Shown here: in pieces, positions 18,295-27,129 of the stretch
Layout of the letters: each line of letters opens with the position of its first letter
How positions within the stretch are numbered: the stretch's first letter is position 1
Source: Anaeromyxobacter sp.
GTDB lineage: Bacteria > Myxococcota > Myxococcia > Myxococcales > Anaeromyxobacteraceae
Length of the DNA: 64,000 bases
Direction of reading: 5' to 3'
Assembly: GCA_025360965.1 (NCBI GenBank)
Contig: JANYBC010000065.1
Location: forward strand, 1-64,000
Program-made: the position numbers and the translations under genes
Notes under the pieces: model-generated
Databases searched by the model: none
The model's input: the letters and a program-made list of their open reading frames with translations, nothing else
Told to the model about the DNA's origin: nothing

Positions 18295-19827
18295 CTACTT
18301 CTTCGGCATCATCGAGCCGGTCTGCAGGTACCGGGTGTGGAAGCCGAAGGCCTCGCTGAACATGTGCGGCGAGTGGAGGCCCGCGCTCGGCGCCTTCATG
18401 GCGCGCTTGTAGTAGTCCCAGAGGATGGGACGGTACTCGGGGGCGGCCGCCTTCTCGATGATCTCCTTGGCCTTCTCCTTGGGGCTGCGGCCGCGCAGGT
18501 CGGCGAAGCCGAACTCGGTGACGATGCCGGAGACGTCGTGCTCGGTGTGGTCGATGTGCGAGGCGAAGGGGACGATGGCGGAGATCTTGCCGTCCTTGGC
18601 CGTGGCCGGGGACATGAAGATGGTGTAGGCGGAGTTGCGGGCGAAGTCACCCGAGCCGCCGATGCCGTTCTCGATCCCCTTGCCGGCGATGTGCGTCGAG
18701 TTGACGTGGCCGTAGATGTCGGCCTCGACGAACCCGTTCATGGCGATGCAGCCGAGCCGGCGGATGATCTCCGGGTGGTTGGAGATCTCCTGCGGGCGCA
18801 GGATGATCTGCTTCCGGTACCGGTCGATGCTCTTGTTGAAGCGGACCTGGCCCTCGGGCGAGACCGAGAAGGCGGTGGCCGAGGCGGCCACCAGCTTGCC
18901 CGAGTCGAGCATGTCGAGCATGCCGTCCTGGATCACCTCGGTGTAGGAGATCATCCGGTCGAACGGCCCCTCGTTGAGCCCCACCAGCACGGCGTTGGCG
19001 ATGTTGCCGACGCCCGACTGCAGCGGGTTGAGGTGCTTGGAGAGGCGCCCGGCCTTCACCTCGCCGTCGAAGAAGTCGAGGATGTGGCCGGCGATGCGCT
19101 TGTGCATCTCCTCGGGAGCCTTGAAGGCGGCGTTGCGGTCCGGGAAGGCGCTCTCGACCACCGCCACCACCTTGGAGGTGTCGAACTTCCAGACCGTGGA
19201 GCCCTTGCGGTCGTCGGCGGCCATGATGGGCAGCGGGGTGCGCTTGCCGTGCTCGGCCTGCACCGAGATGATGTCGTGCATCCCCTCGAGCCGCTCGTCC
19301 TGCCAGGAGTTGACCTCGAGGATGATCTTGTCGGCGTGCTCCAGGTAGACGTTGTTGGCGCCGCACGACGAGGAGGGCACGCAGGTGCCGTCCTCGTTGA
19401 TCTTGGTGACCTCGATGAGGCAGAAGTCGAGGTTGTTCTTGCCCTTGCCGTAGAAGCCGTAGCGGACCAGCGTGCCCGCGTGGCTCAGGTGCATGTCCTG
19501 GTACTCGATCAGGCCGGCGTTGATCTTCTCGCGGGTGGCGGCGTCGCCCTGGTAGGGGAAGCGGAAGCGCGAGGCCTCCACCATCGACATCATGGTGTCC
19601 TGCTCCGGGCCGGTCGAGGCGCCGGTGAGGACGTCGAACTTGAGCGCCTTGCCCTTGAGCTTCTCGTCGAGGGCCCGCTTGGCGAGCGCGATGGGCACCG
19701 CCTTGGGGTAGCCGGCGCCGGTGAAGCCGGACATGCCGATGACGGAGCCGTTCGGGATGAGTGCGGCAGCGGCCTCGGCCGACATCACCTTCGCCTTGAG
19801 CGCCTTGTTGAGAATCCGGTCAGCCAT
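18295..19827 (-). CDS. Acetyl-CoA hydrolase / acetate CoA-transferase
   Basis: Family I CoA-transferase (510 aa) of the Ach1/Cat1 group that moves CoA between acetate and acyl-CoAs such as succinyl-CoA, or hydrolyses acetyl-CoA. The start at 19827 is set by GAGGAGG before MADRILNKALKAK; a longer open frame upstream lacks a site. Recognisable blocks are IGMSGFTGAGYPKAVP near the N-terminus, GANNVYLEHADKIILEVN, and the C-terminal GIGGSGDFARN with IVPFASHIDHTEHDV. The catalytic glutamate is expected in the mid C-terminal half. Stands alone with its own terminator. The exact CoA donor/acceptor pair is not decidable here. Confidence 0.88.
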   Translation of the reverse strand: MADRILNKALKAKVMSAEAAAALIPNGSVIGMSGFTGAGYPKAVPIALAKRALDEKLKGKALKFDVLTGASTGPEQDTMMSMVEASRFRFPYQGDAATREKINAGLIEYQDMHLSHAGTLVRYGFYGKGKNNLDFCLIEVTKINEDGTCVPSSSCGANNVYLEHADKIILEVNSWQDERLEGMHDIISVQAEHGKRTPLPIMAADDRKGSTVWKFDTSKVVAVVESAFPDRNAAFKAPEEMHKRIAGHILDFFDGEVKAGRLSKHLNPLQSGVGNIANAVLVGLNEGPFDRMISYTEVIQDGMLDMLDSGKLVAASATAFSVSPEGQVRFNKSIDRYRKQIILRPQEISNHPEIIRRLGCIAMNGFVEADIYGHVNSTHIAGKGIENGIGGSGDFARNSAYTIFMSPATAKDGKISAIVPFASHIDHTEHDVSGIVTEFGFADLRGRSPKEKAKEIIEKAAAPEYRPILWDYYKRAMKAPSAGLHSPHMFSEAFGFHTRYLQTGSMMPKK

Positions 19828-19979
19828 CGGTTGAGCCTCCTCGGTGGTCGTCCCCGGATAGGGCCGGGGGAGTGTGAAGGGAGCGGTGCGGGGGGGCAAC
19901 GCCTGTGCTTCGCGAGAGAAGAGAGAGTAGTCGAGAGGTCGAGACTTGGGGAAGCGCGGAACGCTCGATCGCAGCGATT

Positions 19980-22457
19980 TTACGGTGGAAGATACCGAGT
20001 GATCCCGTCGATGATTTCACGCAGCGCGTCAGGCTTTGCCGTCCGCTCCAGTCGACCGTTCCGGTCGACGATGCGCGCCGTGGTGAGCAGCCACTCGATC
20101 GAATTCTCCAGCGTCGCCTTGGAGAGCGCCTCCCGGGTGACGATCCGCCCGGCCAGGAAATCGGCGCGGCCCCGCTCCAGGCACTGCTTGAGCAGCGCCT
20201 TCTGGTCGAGGGTCTGACGCGGCGCGTCGCCAAGCAGGGCGTCGGCCGTCTCGGCCGCCAACCGATAGGCCTCCAGGTACGGCCGAAGGAACTCGGAGAG
20301 GAAGTGGACCGGTTCGCGTTCGGCGCCGGCCCGGATCCGGTCGCCGTCGAGCGAGACGGCGCCGATCCGCTGCAGGAAGGCGACGTTCTGCTCGAAGATC
20401 AGCGCCAGCTCGACCCCCGGTTCGTACATGAACTCGAGCTTGAAGAGGCGGGAGAGCCAGGCGGCCCGGCGCCGGACTTCCGACACCGTCCCCTCGCCGA
20501 CGCTCAGCAGGGCCGAGCAGACGATGGCCGGGGCCACGTAGCGGTGGATGACGGCGTTGCGGTGGTAGTCGAGGACCGGCCGCTTCTCGTCGACCACCTG
20601 GTAGATGGTCTCACCGGCCGCGGTGGCGGTGGTCACCTGGGCGCTGTCGACGAGCCGCTCCACGGTGTCGCGCACCGGTCCGGGGAGGCGAGGATCGCTG
20701 CTGGCGCCCGCCAGACCCCGGCCGAAGCGGGCGCCGCCCTCGGCGGCCATGAAGCGGAGCAGCTCGATCCGGCGGGTCAGCTCGGCGGCCGGGAGACCGC
20801 GCTTGACGTGTGAGAGCAGCGACGCCGCGACCAGCCCGACCGGCGTGATGGTCACCGCCTTGCTGATGCCAAAGGCGATGCGGTTGCCCACCGCCTGCAC
20901 CACCTGCCGGCGGGCCTCCGGGTCGGTGGAGAGCTCGCCGATCCGCCCCCCGAGGCGGGCCTGGGCCACGGCGCGCAGCGAGACCGGCTCCTCGAACTGG
21001 ACGTAGAGCCGCTCGTACCGACGGAAGAGGACCGAGAAGGCCCCCAGCAGGCCGCGCAGGTTCTCCTTCTTCTTCTCCCCGCCGGAGAGCTCCCGCACGT
21101 AGGCCGAGGCCTCGATCAGCTTCTCGTAGTCGATCGAGACCGGGACGAAGAGGACGTCCTCGGCGGCGCCGTCGAGCCAGGCGTCGACCTCCATCGAGAC
21201 CAGCCCCATCTTCGGGAAGAGCAGCTTGCCGGTCCGGCTGCGCCCGCCCTCGATGTAGAACTCCTGGGGGAACTTGTCGCGCAGCAACTGCTTGACGAAG
21301 GCGCGCAGCACGGCGGCGTAGACCCGGTCGCCCTTGACCTGCCGCCGGATGAAGAAGGCGCCACCGCGGCGGAAGAACGCCCCGGCCGGCCAGAAGGAGA
21401 GGTTGATGCCGGCGGCGATGTGCGGCGCCATCATGCCGTTCTCGTAGAGCAGCCAGGAGATGACGAGGAAATCGATGTAGCTCTTGTGGCTCGGGCAGAT
21501 GACGACCGGCGCGGTGGCGGCGGCGCGCTTGAGGCGCCCCAGGCCGTCCTCGTCGATCTCGAGCGACTCGTAGAGTTGGGCGAAGAGCCCTTTGAGGATG
21601 GGGCGCGCCACCGCGATCACCTTGGGGTCATAGTTGCTGGCCAGTTCGTCGAGGCAGCGCTCTGCCTCGCCCCGCAGCCCGGCCATGGGCCGGCCGGTCT
21701 CGGCCGCCAGCCCCTCCAGCGTCGCGCGCAGTGTCCGGTCGCGCAGCACCTTGGCGCGGACCCGCTGCGGCCCCTTGAGCGGAGGCCCGAGTGCGGCCCG
21801 CAGCTCCCGGGACAGGTGCTGCAGCACGGCGCCTCGCACGCCCCGCGCCAGCGACAGGTCGGTGGCGTCGGGCCGGGCCGCGATCCGCTCCTGCAGATCG
21901 ACGGCCTTGCCGACCGAGAGGAAGCAGTGGCGGAAGTTGCGGAAGAAGGCGACCGCGTTGGAGATGGCGTTGGGCGAGTCGGGCCGGCCGAAGAGCACGT
22001 CCCAGATCGAGCCCTGCAGCCGCTGGGCCCGGCGGCTCCAGAGCAGCACCAGCGGCACCAGGAAGATGGGGCGGGCCAGCGATCGTTGCATGCGGACCAG
22101 GTGGTCCATGGGCCCGGCCGCGGTGGCCTGTTCGCCGAGGAAGAGCACGCTGGAGCGGCCCGAGCCGGCCGCCTCCTCCAGCGCCCGGCGGGAGCGGCGG
22201 ATGCGCGAGAGGGCGCCGGCCAGCCCGGTGTAGCCTTGCGCGGCCCGCAGCGGCGGCAGGCCGTGGTGGCGGAGGAACCAGCGCAGGTAGAGGAAGTTGA
22301 GCAGCCCCGACCGGCGCATCACGAAGACCAGGCTGCCCCTCGCCGCCAGCGCCGCCAGGTCGGCCGGCGCCTCCTTCGGCACCCGGACCGGATGGAAGAG
22401 CCGCTCGATGCCCCGGGGCCGCGGGGCGGGCTGCGGCGTGGGCGGCGACGGGTCCAT
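19980..22457 (-). CDS. plsB: Glycerol-3-phosphate 1-O-acyltransferase
   Basis: Membrane-associated acyltransferase (825 aa) that starts phospholipid synthesis by acylating sn-glycerol-3-phosphate. The acyltransferase domain in the middle has SHKSYIDF (the HX4D motif), GAFFRRGGAFFIRR, FYIEGGRSRTGK and the later proline-type block VLFVPVSIDYEKLIE. Length agrees with PlsB and is much longer than PlsC. It follows the HEAT-repeat gene by 4 bp on the same strand, so the two are probably cotranscribed. The C-terminal about 300 residues are helical and of the usual PlsB type. Confidence 0.93.
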   Translation of the reverse strand: MDPSPPTPQPAPRPRGIERLFHPVRVPKEAPADLAALAARGSLVFVMRRSGLLNFLYLRWFLRHHGLPPLRAAQGYTGLAGALSRIRRSRRALEEAAGSGRSSVLFLGEQATAAGPMDHLVRMQRSLARPIFLVPLVLLWSRRAQRLQGSIWDVLFGRPDSPNAISNAVAFFRNFRHCFLSVGKAVDLQERIAARPDATDLSLARGVRGAVLQHLSRELRAALGPPLKGPQRVRAKVLRDRTLRATLEGLAAETGRPMAGLRGEAERCLDELASNYDPKVIAVARPILKGLFAQLYESLEIDEDGLGRLKRAAATAPVVICPSHKSYIDFLVISWLLYENGMMAPHIAAGINLSFWPAGAFFRRGGAFFIRRQVKGDRVYAAVLRAFVKQLLRDKFPQEFYIEGGRSRTGKLLFPKMGLVSMEVDAWLDGAAEDVLFVPVSIDYEKLIEASAYVRELSGGEKKKENLRGLLGAFSVLFRRYERLYVQFEEPVSLRAVAQARLGGRIGELSTDPEARRQVVQAVGNRIAFGISKAVTITPVGLVAASLLSHVKRGLPAAELTRRIELLRFMAAEGGARFGRGLAGASSDPRLPGPVRDTVERLVDSAQVTTATAAGETIYQVVDEKRPVLDYHRNAVIHRYVAPAIVCSALLSVGEGTVSEVRRRAAWLSRLFKLEFMYEPGVELALIFEQNVAFLQRIGAVSLDGDRIRAGAEREPVHFLSEFLRPYLEAYRLAAETADALLGDAPRQTLDQKALLKQCLERGRADFLAGRIVTREALSKATLENSIEWLLTTARIVDRNGRLERTAKPDALREIIDGITRYLPP

Positions 22458-22461
22458 GGAG

Positions 22462-23211
22462 TCAGCCGCGGCGCTTCACCAGGCCGTCCTTGTCGAGGAA
22501 CCAGGGCTCGACCAGCAGCGGCTCGACCGACGGCCGGTACCCCTTCACGTCGGCCCCCAGCCGGTGCAGCGCCGCCAGCACCTCGCCTCGGACCCTGGCG
22601 TTCCCGGCGTCGCGCAGCAGCAGCTCGATGAGCGCGGCGCGGGAGGTCTCGGTGAGCGGCAGCGACGCCAGCGAGCGGGCCGCGCTGATGCGGACGTCGT
22701 CCGAGAAGTCCTCGAGCATGGCCCGCAGCGCGCCCTCCAGGCCGGCCGCCGCGGCGCCCTCGTGGTGCTCCTTGACCCAGGCCAGCAGCGTCAGCTTCTT
22801 CTCCGGGTCGCGCACGTAGACGGTGCCGAGCCGGGTCAGCTCGGCCACCACCACGTCGAGCACCTCGGCCGGCGAGGCCGCCGCGGCCAGAGCCCGCAGG
22901 CCCCAGGCCACGCCGCTCTCGCCCTCGCGGATGAAGGCGGTGACCGGGGCGACGGCGTCGCGGCCGGCGTCGGCGAGGTGGCCGAGGACCGACTCCTTTT
23001 CGTCCTGGTCGGTCTGGCCCGGATCGGCCAGCAGCGTGAAGCGCAGGCAGAGCGCCTGCAGCGCGCCGGCGCTCCCCAGCTCGGCCAGCTGATCGATGGC
23101 CTTCTGTCGGTTCTCGGGCGGGCCGTACTTCTCGGTCACCTTGCGGGCCAGCTTCTTGAGCTGTGACTGCTCCCGCTCCGTGGCCGAACCAAACAGATCG
23201 AAGATGCCCAT
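22462..23211 (-). CDS. HEAT-repeat protein
   Basis: 249-aa soluble protein made of helical HEAT/armadillo-like repeats (for example RQKAIDQLAELGSAGALQAL, DDVRISAARSLASLPL, NARVRGEVLAALHRLG). The start MGIFDLFG at 23211 is chosen because GGGAGGCGGG lies just upstream; an ATG 27 bases earlier has poorer support. It contains no catalytic motif. Proteins of this kind act as scaffolds. It is placed directly before plsB (4-bp gap), which suggests a shared transcript but not necessarily a shared process. Confidence 0.75.
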   Translation of the reverse strand: MGIFDLFGSATEREQSQLKKLARKVTEKYGPPENRQKAIDQLAELGSAGALQALCLRFTLLADPGQTDQDEKESVLGHLADAGRDAVAPVTAFIREGESGVAWGLRALAAAASPAEVLDVVVAELTRLGTVYVRDPEKKLTLLAWVKEHHEGAAAAGLEGALRAMLEDFSDDVRISAARSLASLPLTETSRAALIELLLRDAGNARVRGEVLAALHRLGADVKGYRPSVEPLLVEPWFLDKDGLVKRRG

Positions 23212-23264
23212 CCCGCCTCCCGCGTCCCGCCGCTCCACGGCCTGGCCGGGCGGCGCGTCGTGTT

Positions 23265-24227
23265 CTACAACGAGATGCCCGCTCGCGGATCGGTCTTGTA
23301 GAACGGCTCCAGGGCCTTGACCGCCTCGCGCAGCGGCTCGCTCGGCTCGGGCAGCACCAGCTTGACGACGGCGTAGAGGTCGCCACGGTCGCCGCCGCGC
23401 GGATCGGGCAGCCCCTTGCCGCGCAGCCGGATCTGCTTGCCGGCTGCGGTCCCGGCCGCCACCGTGAAGCGGATCTTCCCCTCGAAGGTCGGCAGCTCCA
23501 CCTCGACGCCGGCGACCGCCTCGGGGACGGTGAGCGGCAGGTCGAGGAAGAGGTCCTTGCCGTCGACGCGCACCAGCGGGTGAGGCTGGAGGCGGATGCG
23601 CAGCAGCAGGTCACCGGGCGGCCCGCCATGCTCCCCGGGGGAGCCCTGGCCAGCCAGGCGGATGCGCGCGCCGTCGCCGGTGCCGGGCTTGACGGTGACC
23701 CGGAGCGTGCGCGCCCCGACGCGGACGTCGCGCTCCGACCCCAGCACCACGTCGCGCAGCTCGAGGTTGAGGTCGGCCGCCAGATCCTCGCCGCCACGCG
23801 GCGCTGCTCGCCGGGCGCCCCCGGGCCGTCCGCGCCCCTGCTGGCCGAAGATCTGCTCGAAGACCGAGCCGAAGTCGAAGGGGCCATACCCCTCGACATT
23901 GACGGTGGAGAAGCCGCCGAGGTCGTAGGGCTGTCCGCCGGGGGGGCCGCCGGCCTTCTGCCAGCGCCGCACCTCCTCGGCCCGCTTCTCGTCGAAGCCG
24001 GTGCGGAGCGCGTCGGGGCCGAACTCGTCGTAGAGGGATCGTCGCTTCGGGTCGGAGAGCACCTCGAAGGCGGCCGACAGCTCCTTGAAGCGCTCCTCGG
24101 CCGCCTTGTTCCCGGGGTTCATGTCCGGGTGGTGCTGGCGAGCCAGCTTCCGGTAGGCCTTCTTGATCTCCTCGGGGGTCGAGGTCCGGGGGACGCCGAG
24201 GATCTGGTAGAGGTCGCGGGTGGCCAC
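23265..24227 (-). CDS. DnaJ-family co-chaperone, CbpA type
   Basis: 320-aa type II J-protein that stimulates DnaK ATPase. The J-domain occupies residues 1-70 with the invariant HPD in LARQHHPDMNPG, then a Gly-containing linker and two C-terminal substrate-binding domains (DLNLELRDVVLGSERDV; PGDLLLRIRLQPHPLVRVDGKDL). There is no CxxCxGxG zinc region, so it is CbpA-like, not classical DnaJ. It is divergent from a SurA-like gene across a 33-bp gap containing a perfect inverted repeat, and upstream of the HEAT-repeat/plsB pair. Confidence 0.9.
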   Translation of the reverse strand: MATRDLYQILGVPRTSTPEEIKKAYRKLARQHHPDMNPGNKAAEERFKELSAAFEVLSDPKRRSLYDEFGPDALRTGFDEKRAEEVRRWQKAGGPPGGQPYDLGGFSTVNVEGYGPFDFGSVFEQIFGQQGRGRPGGARRAAPRGGEDLAADLNLELRDVVLGSERDVRVGARTLRVTVKPGTGDGARIRLAGQGSPGEHGGPPGDLLLRIRLQPHPLVRVDGKDLFLDLPLTVPEAVAGVEVELPTFEGKIRFTVAAGTAAGKQIRLRGKGLPDPRGGDRGDLYAVVKLVLPEPSEPLREAVKALEPFYKTDPRAGISL

Positions 24228-24240
24228 GATAGCAACGTAA

Positions 24241-24254
24241 CCTGCCTTGGCAGG
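24241..24254. promoter_or_regulatory. Inverted repeat between dnaJ-like and SurA-like genes
   Basis: CCTGCCTTGGCAGG has perfect 6-base arms and a 2-base centre. It lies in the only 33 bp separating two divergent chaperone-related genes, so it could be an operator shared by both. It does not resemble CIRCE. No binding protein can be named. Confidence 0.3.
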
Positions 24255-24260
24255 GCGTCA

Positions 24261-24971
24261 ATGGCCGACCTGGACTACCATGGCCAGATGGTCGCCTTGG
24301 CCCTCGCCCTGCTGCTCGCTGCCCCCGCGCCCGCGGCAGCGCCCGCGGCGGGTCCGGCGCAGCGCCGGGTGCTGGAGCGGGTGGTGGCCGTGGTGCGGAA
24401 CCCCGCCAGCGCCGCGCCGCGCCCGCTGACCCTCACCAGGCTCGACGCGGAGGCGCGGGTGGCGCTGATCTCGCAGGGTGGGATGCAGGCCGCCTTCGTG
24501 CCGCTCGACACGCCGGCGCGGCGGGCCCTGCTCCAGTGGGTGATCGACCAGCTGCTGGTGGCCGACGAGGCCGGCCGGCTCAAGGTGGACGACGTCCCGG
24601 CGGTCGAGCTGCAGTGGGCCATGTCGGCCTTCCGCCTGCGCTTCGCCGACGAGGCGACCTACCGGCGCTTCCTCGCGACCACCGAGCTCCCCGAGGAGGA
24701 GCTGGAGGCGATCCTGGCGCGCGGCCTGCGGGTGCAGCGCTTCCTCGACGTCCGGCTGGGGCGCAGCGCCAAGGTCTCGGAGGACGAGGTGAGCCGTGCG
24801 TTGGCCGGGCAGGGCACGCTGGCCCCCACCGCGGCCGCGCGCGACGCGGCGCGCTCGAGGCTGATGGCCGAGCGGGTCGGGTCGCTCGTCAACCAGGTGC
24901 AGCGCGACCTCCGGTCACGGGCCGACATCCGCGTGCTGTCGCCCGAGCTGCGCCCGGGGCCGGGCCGGTGA
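24261..24971 (+). CDS. SurA N-terminal-like periplasmic protein
   Basis: 236-aa exported protein (start ATG 24261; an ATG at 24288 is also possible and sits directly before the hydrophobic signal MVALALALLLAAPAPA). After the signal the sequence resembles the N-terminal domain of SurA: VVAVVRN...LTRLDAEARVALISQG, then ALLQWVIDQLLVADEA and helical segments to the end. No parvulin PPIase domain is present, so any chaperone role would be isomerase-independent. It overlaps rimI by 4 bases (GTGA). Function inferred from weak similarity. Confidence 0.6.
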   Translation: MADLDYHGQMVALALALLLAAPAPAAAPAAGPAQRRVLERVVAVVRNPASAAPRPLTLTRLDAEARVALISQGGMQAAFVPLDTPARRALLQWVIDQLLVADEAGRLKVDDVPAVELQWAMSAFRLRFADEATYRRFLATTELPEEELEAILARGLRVQRFLDVRLGRSAKVSEDEVSRALAGQGTLAPTAAARDAARSRLMAERVGSLVNQVQRDLRSRADIRVLSPELRPGPGR

Positions 24972-25444
24972 CGCCTGGAGGGCCGCTGCGCTTCCGGCCC
25001 GTGGTGGAGGCCGACCTGCCCCGCATCATGGAGATCGAGGCGGCAGGCTTCCTGCACCCGTGGTCGGAGCGGTTGCTGCGCGACGAGCTGGTGCACGCAT
25101 GGTCGCACCTGCTGGCGGCGGTGGCGCCCGGCGAGGACGGCGGCGAGCGGCTCCTCGGCTACATCATCTCCTGGCTGGTCCACGACGAGGTCCACGTCCT
25201 CAACGTCGGTACCGCGCCCGAGGCGCGCCGCCGGGGCGTGGGGCGGGCGCTGATGGTGGCGGCCGCCGAGGCGGGGCGCGCCAGGGGGGCGCGGCTCTCG
25301 ACCCTGGAGGTGCGGCGCTCCAACCTGCCCGCCATCGCCCTCTACCTCGCGCTCGGCTACCGGGAGGTGGGGGTCCGCCCCCGCTACTACGCCGAGGAGA
25401 GCGAGGACGCGATCATCATGACCCTGGAGTTCGATCCGCGGTAA
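24968..25444 (+). CDS. rimI: Ribosomal protein S18 N-acetyltransferase (GNAT)
   Basis: 158-aa GNAT enzyme. The RimI pattern is clear: DLPRIMEIEAAGFLHPWSE near the N-terminus, acetyl-CoA binding loop VGTAPEARRRGVGRALM, LEVRRSNLPAIALYLALGY, and RPRYYAEESEDAIIM at the end. It acetylates the N-terminal alanine of S18, though related GNATs act on other proteins. The GTG start at 24968 overlaps the preceding stop. pyrD follows 11 bp downstream, so surA-like, rimI and pyrD are likely one transcript. Confidence 0.9.
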   Translation: MTPGGPLRFRPVVEADLPRIMEIEAAGFLHPWSERLLRDELVHAWSHLLAAVAPGEDGGERLLGYIISWLVHDEVHVLNVGTAPEARRRGVGRALMVAAAEAGRARGARLSTLEVRRSNLPAIALYLALGYREVGVRPRYYAEESEDAIIMTLEFDPR

Positions 25445-25455
25445 ACCGTTCGGCC

Positions 25456-26529
25456 ATGCGCTGGCGACTGCTCCGCTGGATCCTCTTCCGCTTCGACCCC
25501 GAGTCCGTCCACCGGGTGGCCCACCGGCTGCTACGGCTGGTGCCCCCCTGGCTGGCCCGCTGGCGCCGGCCACGCCCCGACCCACGCCTGCGGGTCCGCT
25601 GCCTCGGCCTCGACTTCGAGGGCCCCATCGGACTGGCCGCGGGCTTCGACAAGGGGGACCTCTCGGTGGCGGCCCTGCTCGGGATGGGGTTCTCGCACCT
25701 CGAGATCGGGACCATCACCCCGCGGCCACAGCCGGGGAACGACCGACCGCGCATCTTCCGGATCCCCGAGCACCGCGCCCTCATCAACCGGATGGGGTTC
25801 AACAACGAGGGGGCGGCGGCCTGCGCCAGCCGCCTGGCGGCGCTCGATCCGCGGGCGCGCAGCGGCCTCATCGGCGTCAACGTCGGCAAGAACAAGGCGA
25901 CCCCCAACGATCGGGCCCTGGACGACTACCTGGCCTGCATCGAGGCGCTCCACCGGGACGCCGACTACCTGGTCGTCAACATCTCGTCGCCCAACACCCC
26001 CGGCTTGCGGCAGCTCCAGGAGCGGGAGGCGCTCGACCGGCTCCTGCGAGGGTGCGTGGCCCGGCTCGCGGCGCTGGCGCCCGGCAAGGCGCTGGTGGTC
26101 AAGCTCTCGCCCGACCTGAGCGACGAGGCGCTCGACGAGGCGGTCGACGTAGCCATCGCCGCCGGGGTCTCGGCCATCTCGGCAACCAACACCACGCTCT
26201 CCCGCGCCGGGGTCGAGGGCCACCCTCGGGCCGGCGAGGCTGGAGGGCTCTCGGGGGCACCGCTGACGGCCCGATCGACCGAGGTGATCCGCCGGGTGGC
26301 GGTGCGGGCGGCGGGCCGGATCCCGGTGATCGGTTCGGGTGGGGTGATGTCGGCCGAGGACGCATGGGCCAAGCTGCGGGCAGGAGCGAGCCTGGTGCAG
26401 GTCTACACCGGCTTCATCTACGGCGGTCCCGGGTTTCCGTCGCAGCTCAACGCCGGGCTGGTGAAGCTGATGGAGCGGGATGGCTTCAGGTCGATCGAGG
26501 AGGCGATCGGAGCAGACCTGAAGGGGTGA
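25456..26529 (+). CDS. pyrD: Dihydroorotate dehydrogenase (class 2, quinone-linked)
   Basis: FMN enzyme of pyrimidine synthesis that oxidises dihydroorotate and passes electrons to membrane quinone (357 aa). The N-terminal amphipathic helices (RWILFRFDPESVHRVAHRLL) mark class 2. FMN and substrate motifs include IGLAAGFDKGD, RMGFNNEGA, NISSPNTPGLRQLQ with the catalytic serine, KLSPDLSDE, GGLSGAPLT and the phosphate-binding IPVIGSGGV. The start at 25456 gives the expected N-terminal helix. Confidence 0.95.
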   Translation: MRWRLLRWILFRFDPESVHRVAHRLLRLVPPWLARWRRPRPDPRLRVRCLGLDFEGPIGLAAGFDKGDLSVAALLGMGFSHLEIGTITPRPQPGNDRPRIFRIPEHRALINRMGFNNEGAAACASRLAALDPRARSGLIGVNVGKNKATPNDRALDDYLACIEALHRDADYLVVNISSPNTPGLRQLQEREALDRLLRGCVARLAALAPGKALVVKLSPDLSDEALDEAVDVAIAAGVSAISATNTTLSRAGVEGHPRAGEAGGLSGAPLTARSTEVIRRVAVRAAGRIPVIGSGGVMSAEDAWAKLRAGASLVQVYTGFIYGGPGFPSQLNAGLVKLMERDGFRSIEEAIGADLKG

Positions 26530-26544
26530 CACGCTCTAACGCGT

Positions 26545-26582
26545 TGCGTCTACTTGACGCATCGCATCACGACCGGATAGCC
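26545..26582 (+). promoter_or_regulatory. Candidate promoter with overlapping inverted repeat
   Basis: TGCGTC-tactt-GACGCA (26545-26561) is a perfect 6-base inverted repeat overlapping a -35-like TTGACG at 26554-26559. A weak -10 (GATAGC or ATAGCC) follows 16-17 bases later. It lies upstream of the phasin-like gene at 26639. The arrangement is typical of a repressor site over a promoter, but the -10 is poor. Confidence 0.3.
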
Positions 26583-26638
26583 TTGACCCCTGATGGTCGT
26601 GGCGGCCTCTTGCCGCCAACGCTACAGCGAGGGTCAAC

Positions 26639-27058
26639 ATGGTCGAACTGCGCAAGGCGAACAAGCTCGGGAACGTCAGCATTTCGGAGCTCCTGAAGGA
26701 TCTGGCCAAGAAGGGGAAGGCCGGCCGCAAGGAGGTCGAGGCGCTGCTCGAGAAGGTGGCGGGTGACGCCAAGATCGACCAGCGACTCGGTGAGCTCCGC
26801 GTGAAGCTGGAGCTGCTCCAGAAGACCGGGCGCGAGCGGACCGAGCTGTGGCGCGGCAGGGCCGATTCCTTCCGCGCCGAGGCGCTCGAGCGTATGCTGG
26901 ACATTCAGGGGAAGGCTGTGTCCTTTCTAGGGGTTGCGACCCGCGAACAGGTCGAGGAGCTGCAGCACGAGCTCGAGCGACTTGCCAAGCGGATAGAGAA
27001 CGGGCAGAAGGCCCGGCCGTCGAAGAAGAGCGCGCCGAAGGGGGAGGGGAAGGCATGA
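26639..27058 (+). CDS. Phasin-like coiled-coil protein
   Basis: 139-aa, helix-rich charged protein. The part FLGVATREQVEELQHELERLAKRI (about residues 96-119) matches the C-terminal leucine-zipper block common in phasin-type polyhydroxyalkanoate granule proteins; the N-terminal half is Lys/Glu rich. The C-terminus ends in a basic Lys/Ala tail. A role in PHA granules is only suggested by that block; no PHA synthase is in this window. It is preceded by a candidate promoter and overlaps a tiny ORF at its stop (ATGA). Confidence 0.6.
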   Translation: MVELRKANKLGNVSISELLKDLAKKGKAGRKEVEALLEKVAGDAKIDQRLGELRVKLELLQKTGRERTELWRGRADSFRAEALERMLDIQGKAVSFLGVATREQVEELQHELERLAKRIENGQKARPSKKSAPKGEGKA

Positions 27059-27129
27059 CCGATATCGAGGGGGGTTCCGCGACGGCGCCGGCTTCAGGCC
27101 GCGTCTGCGTGGAACAGAGTCAAGCTTGA
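27055..27129 (+). CDS. Tiny coupled ORF (24 aa) of doubtful status
   Basis: ATG at 27055 overlaps the phasin-like stop as ATGA. The frame ends in TGA at 27127-27129, overlapping the TTG proposed as the transglycosylase start (TTGA). The peptide MTDIEGGSATAPASGRVCVE... has no recognisable motif. The double overlap suggests a translational relay between its neighbours, but the length makes chance possible. Confidence 0.3.
   Translation: MTDIEGGSATAPASGRVCVEQSQA

Noticed and set aside
22455-22462. Possible frameshift joining plsB and the HEAT-repeat gene
   Set aside because: Both have proper starts and stops with a 4-bp gap and unrelated folds.
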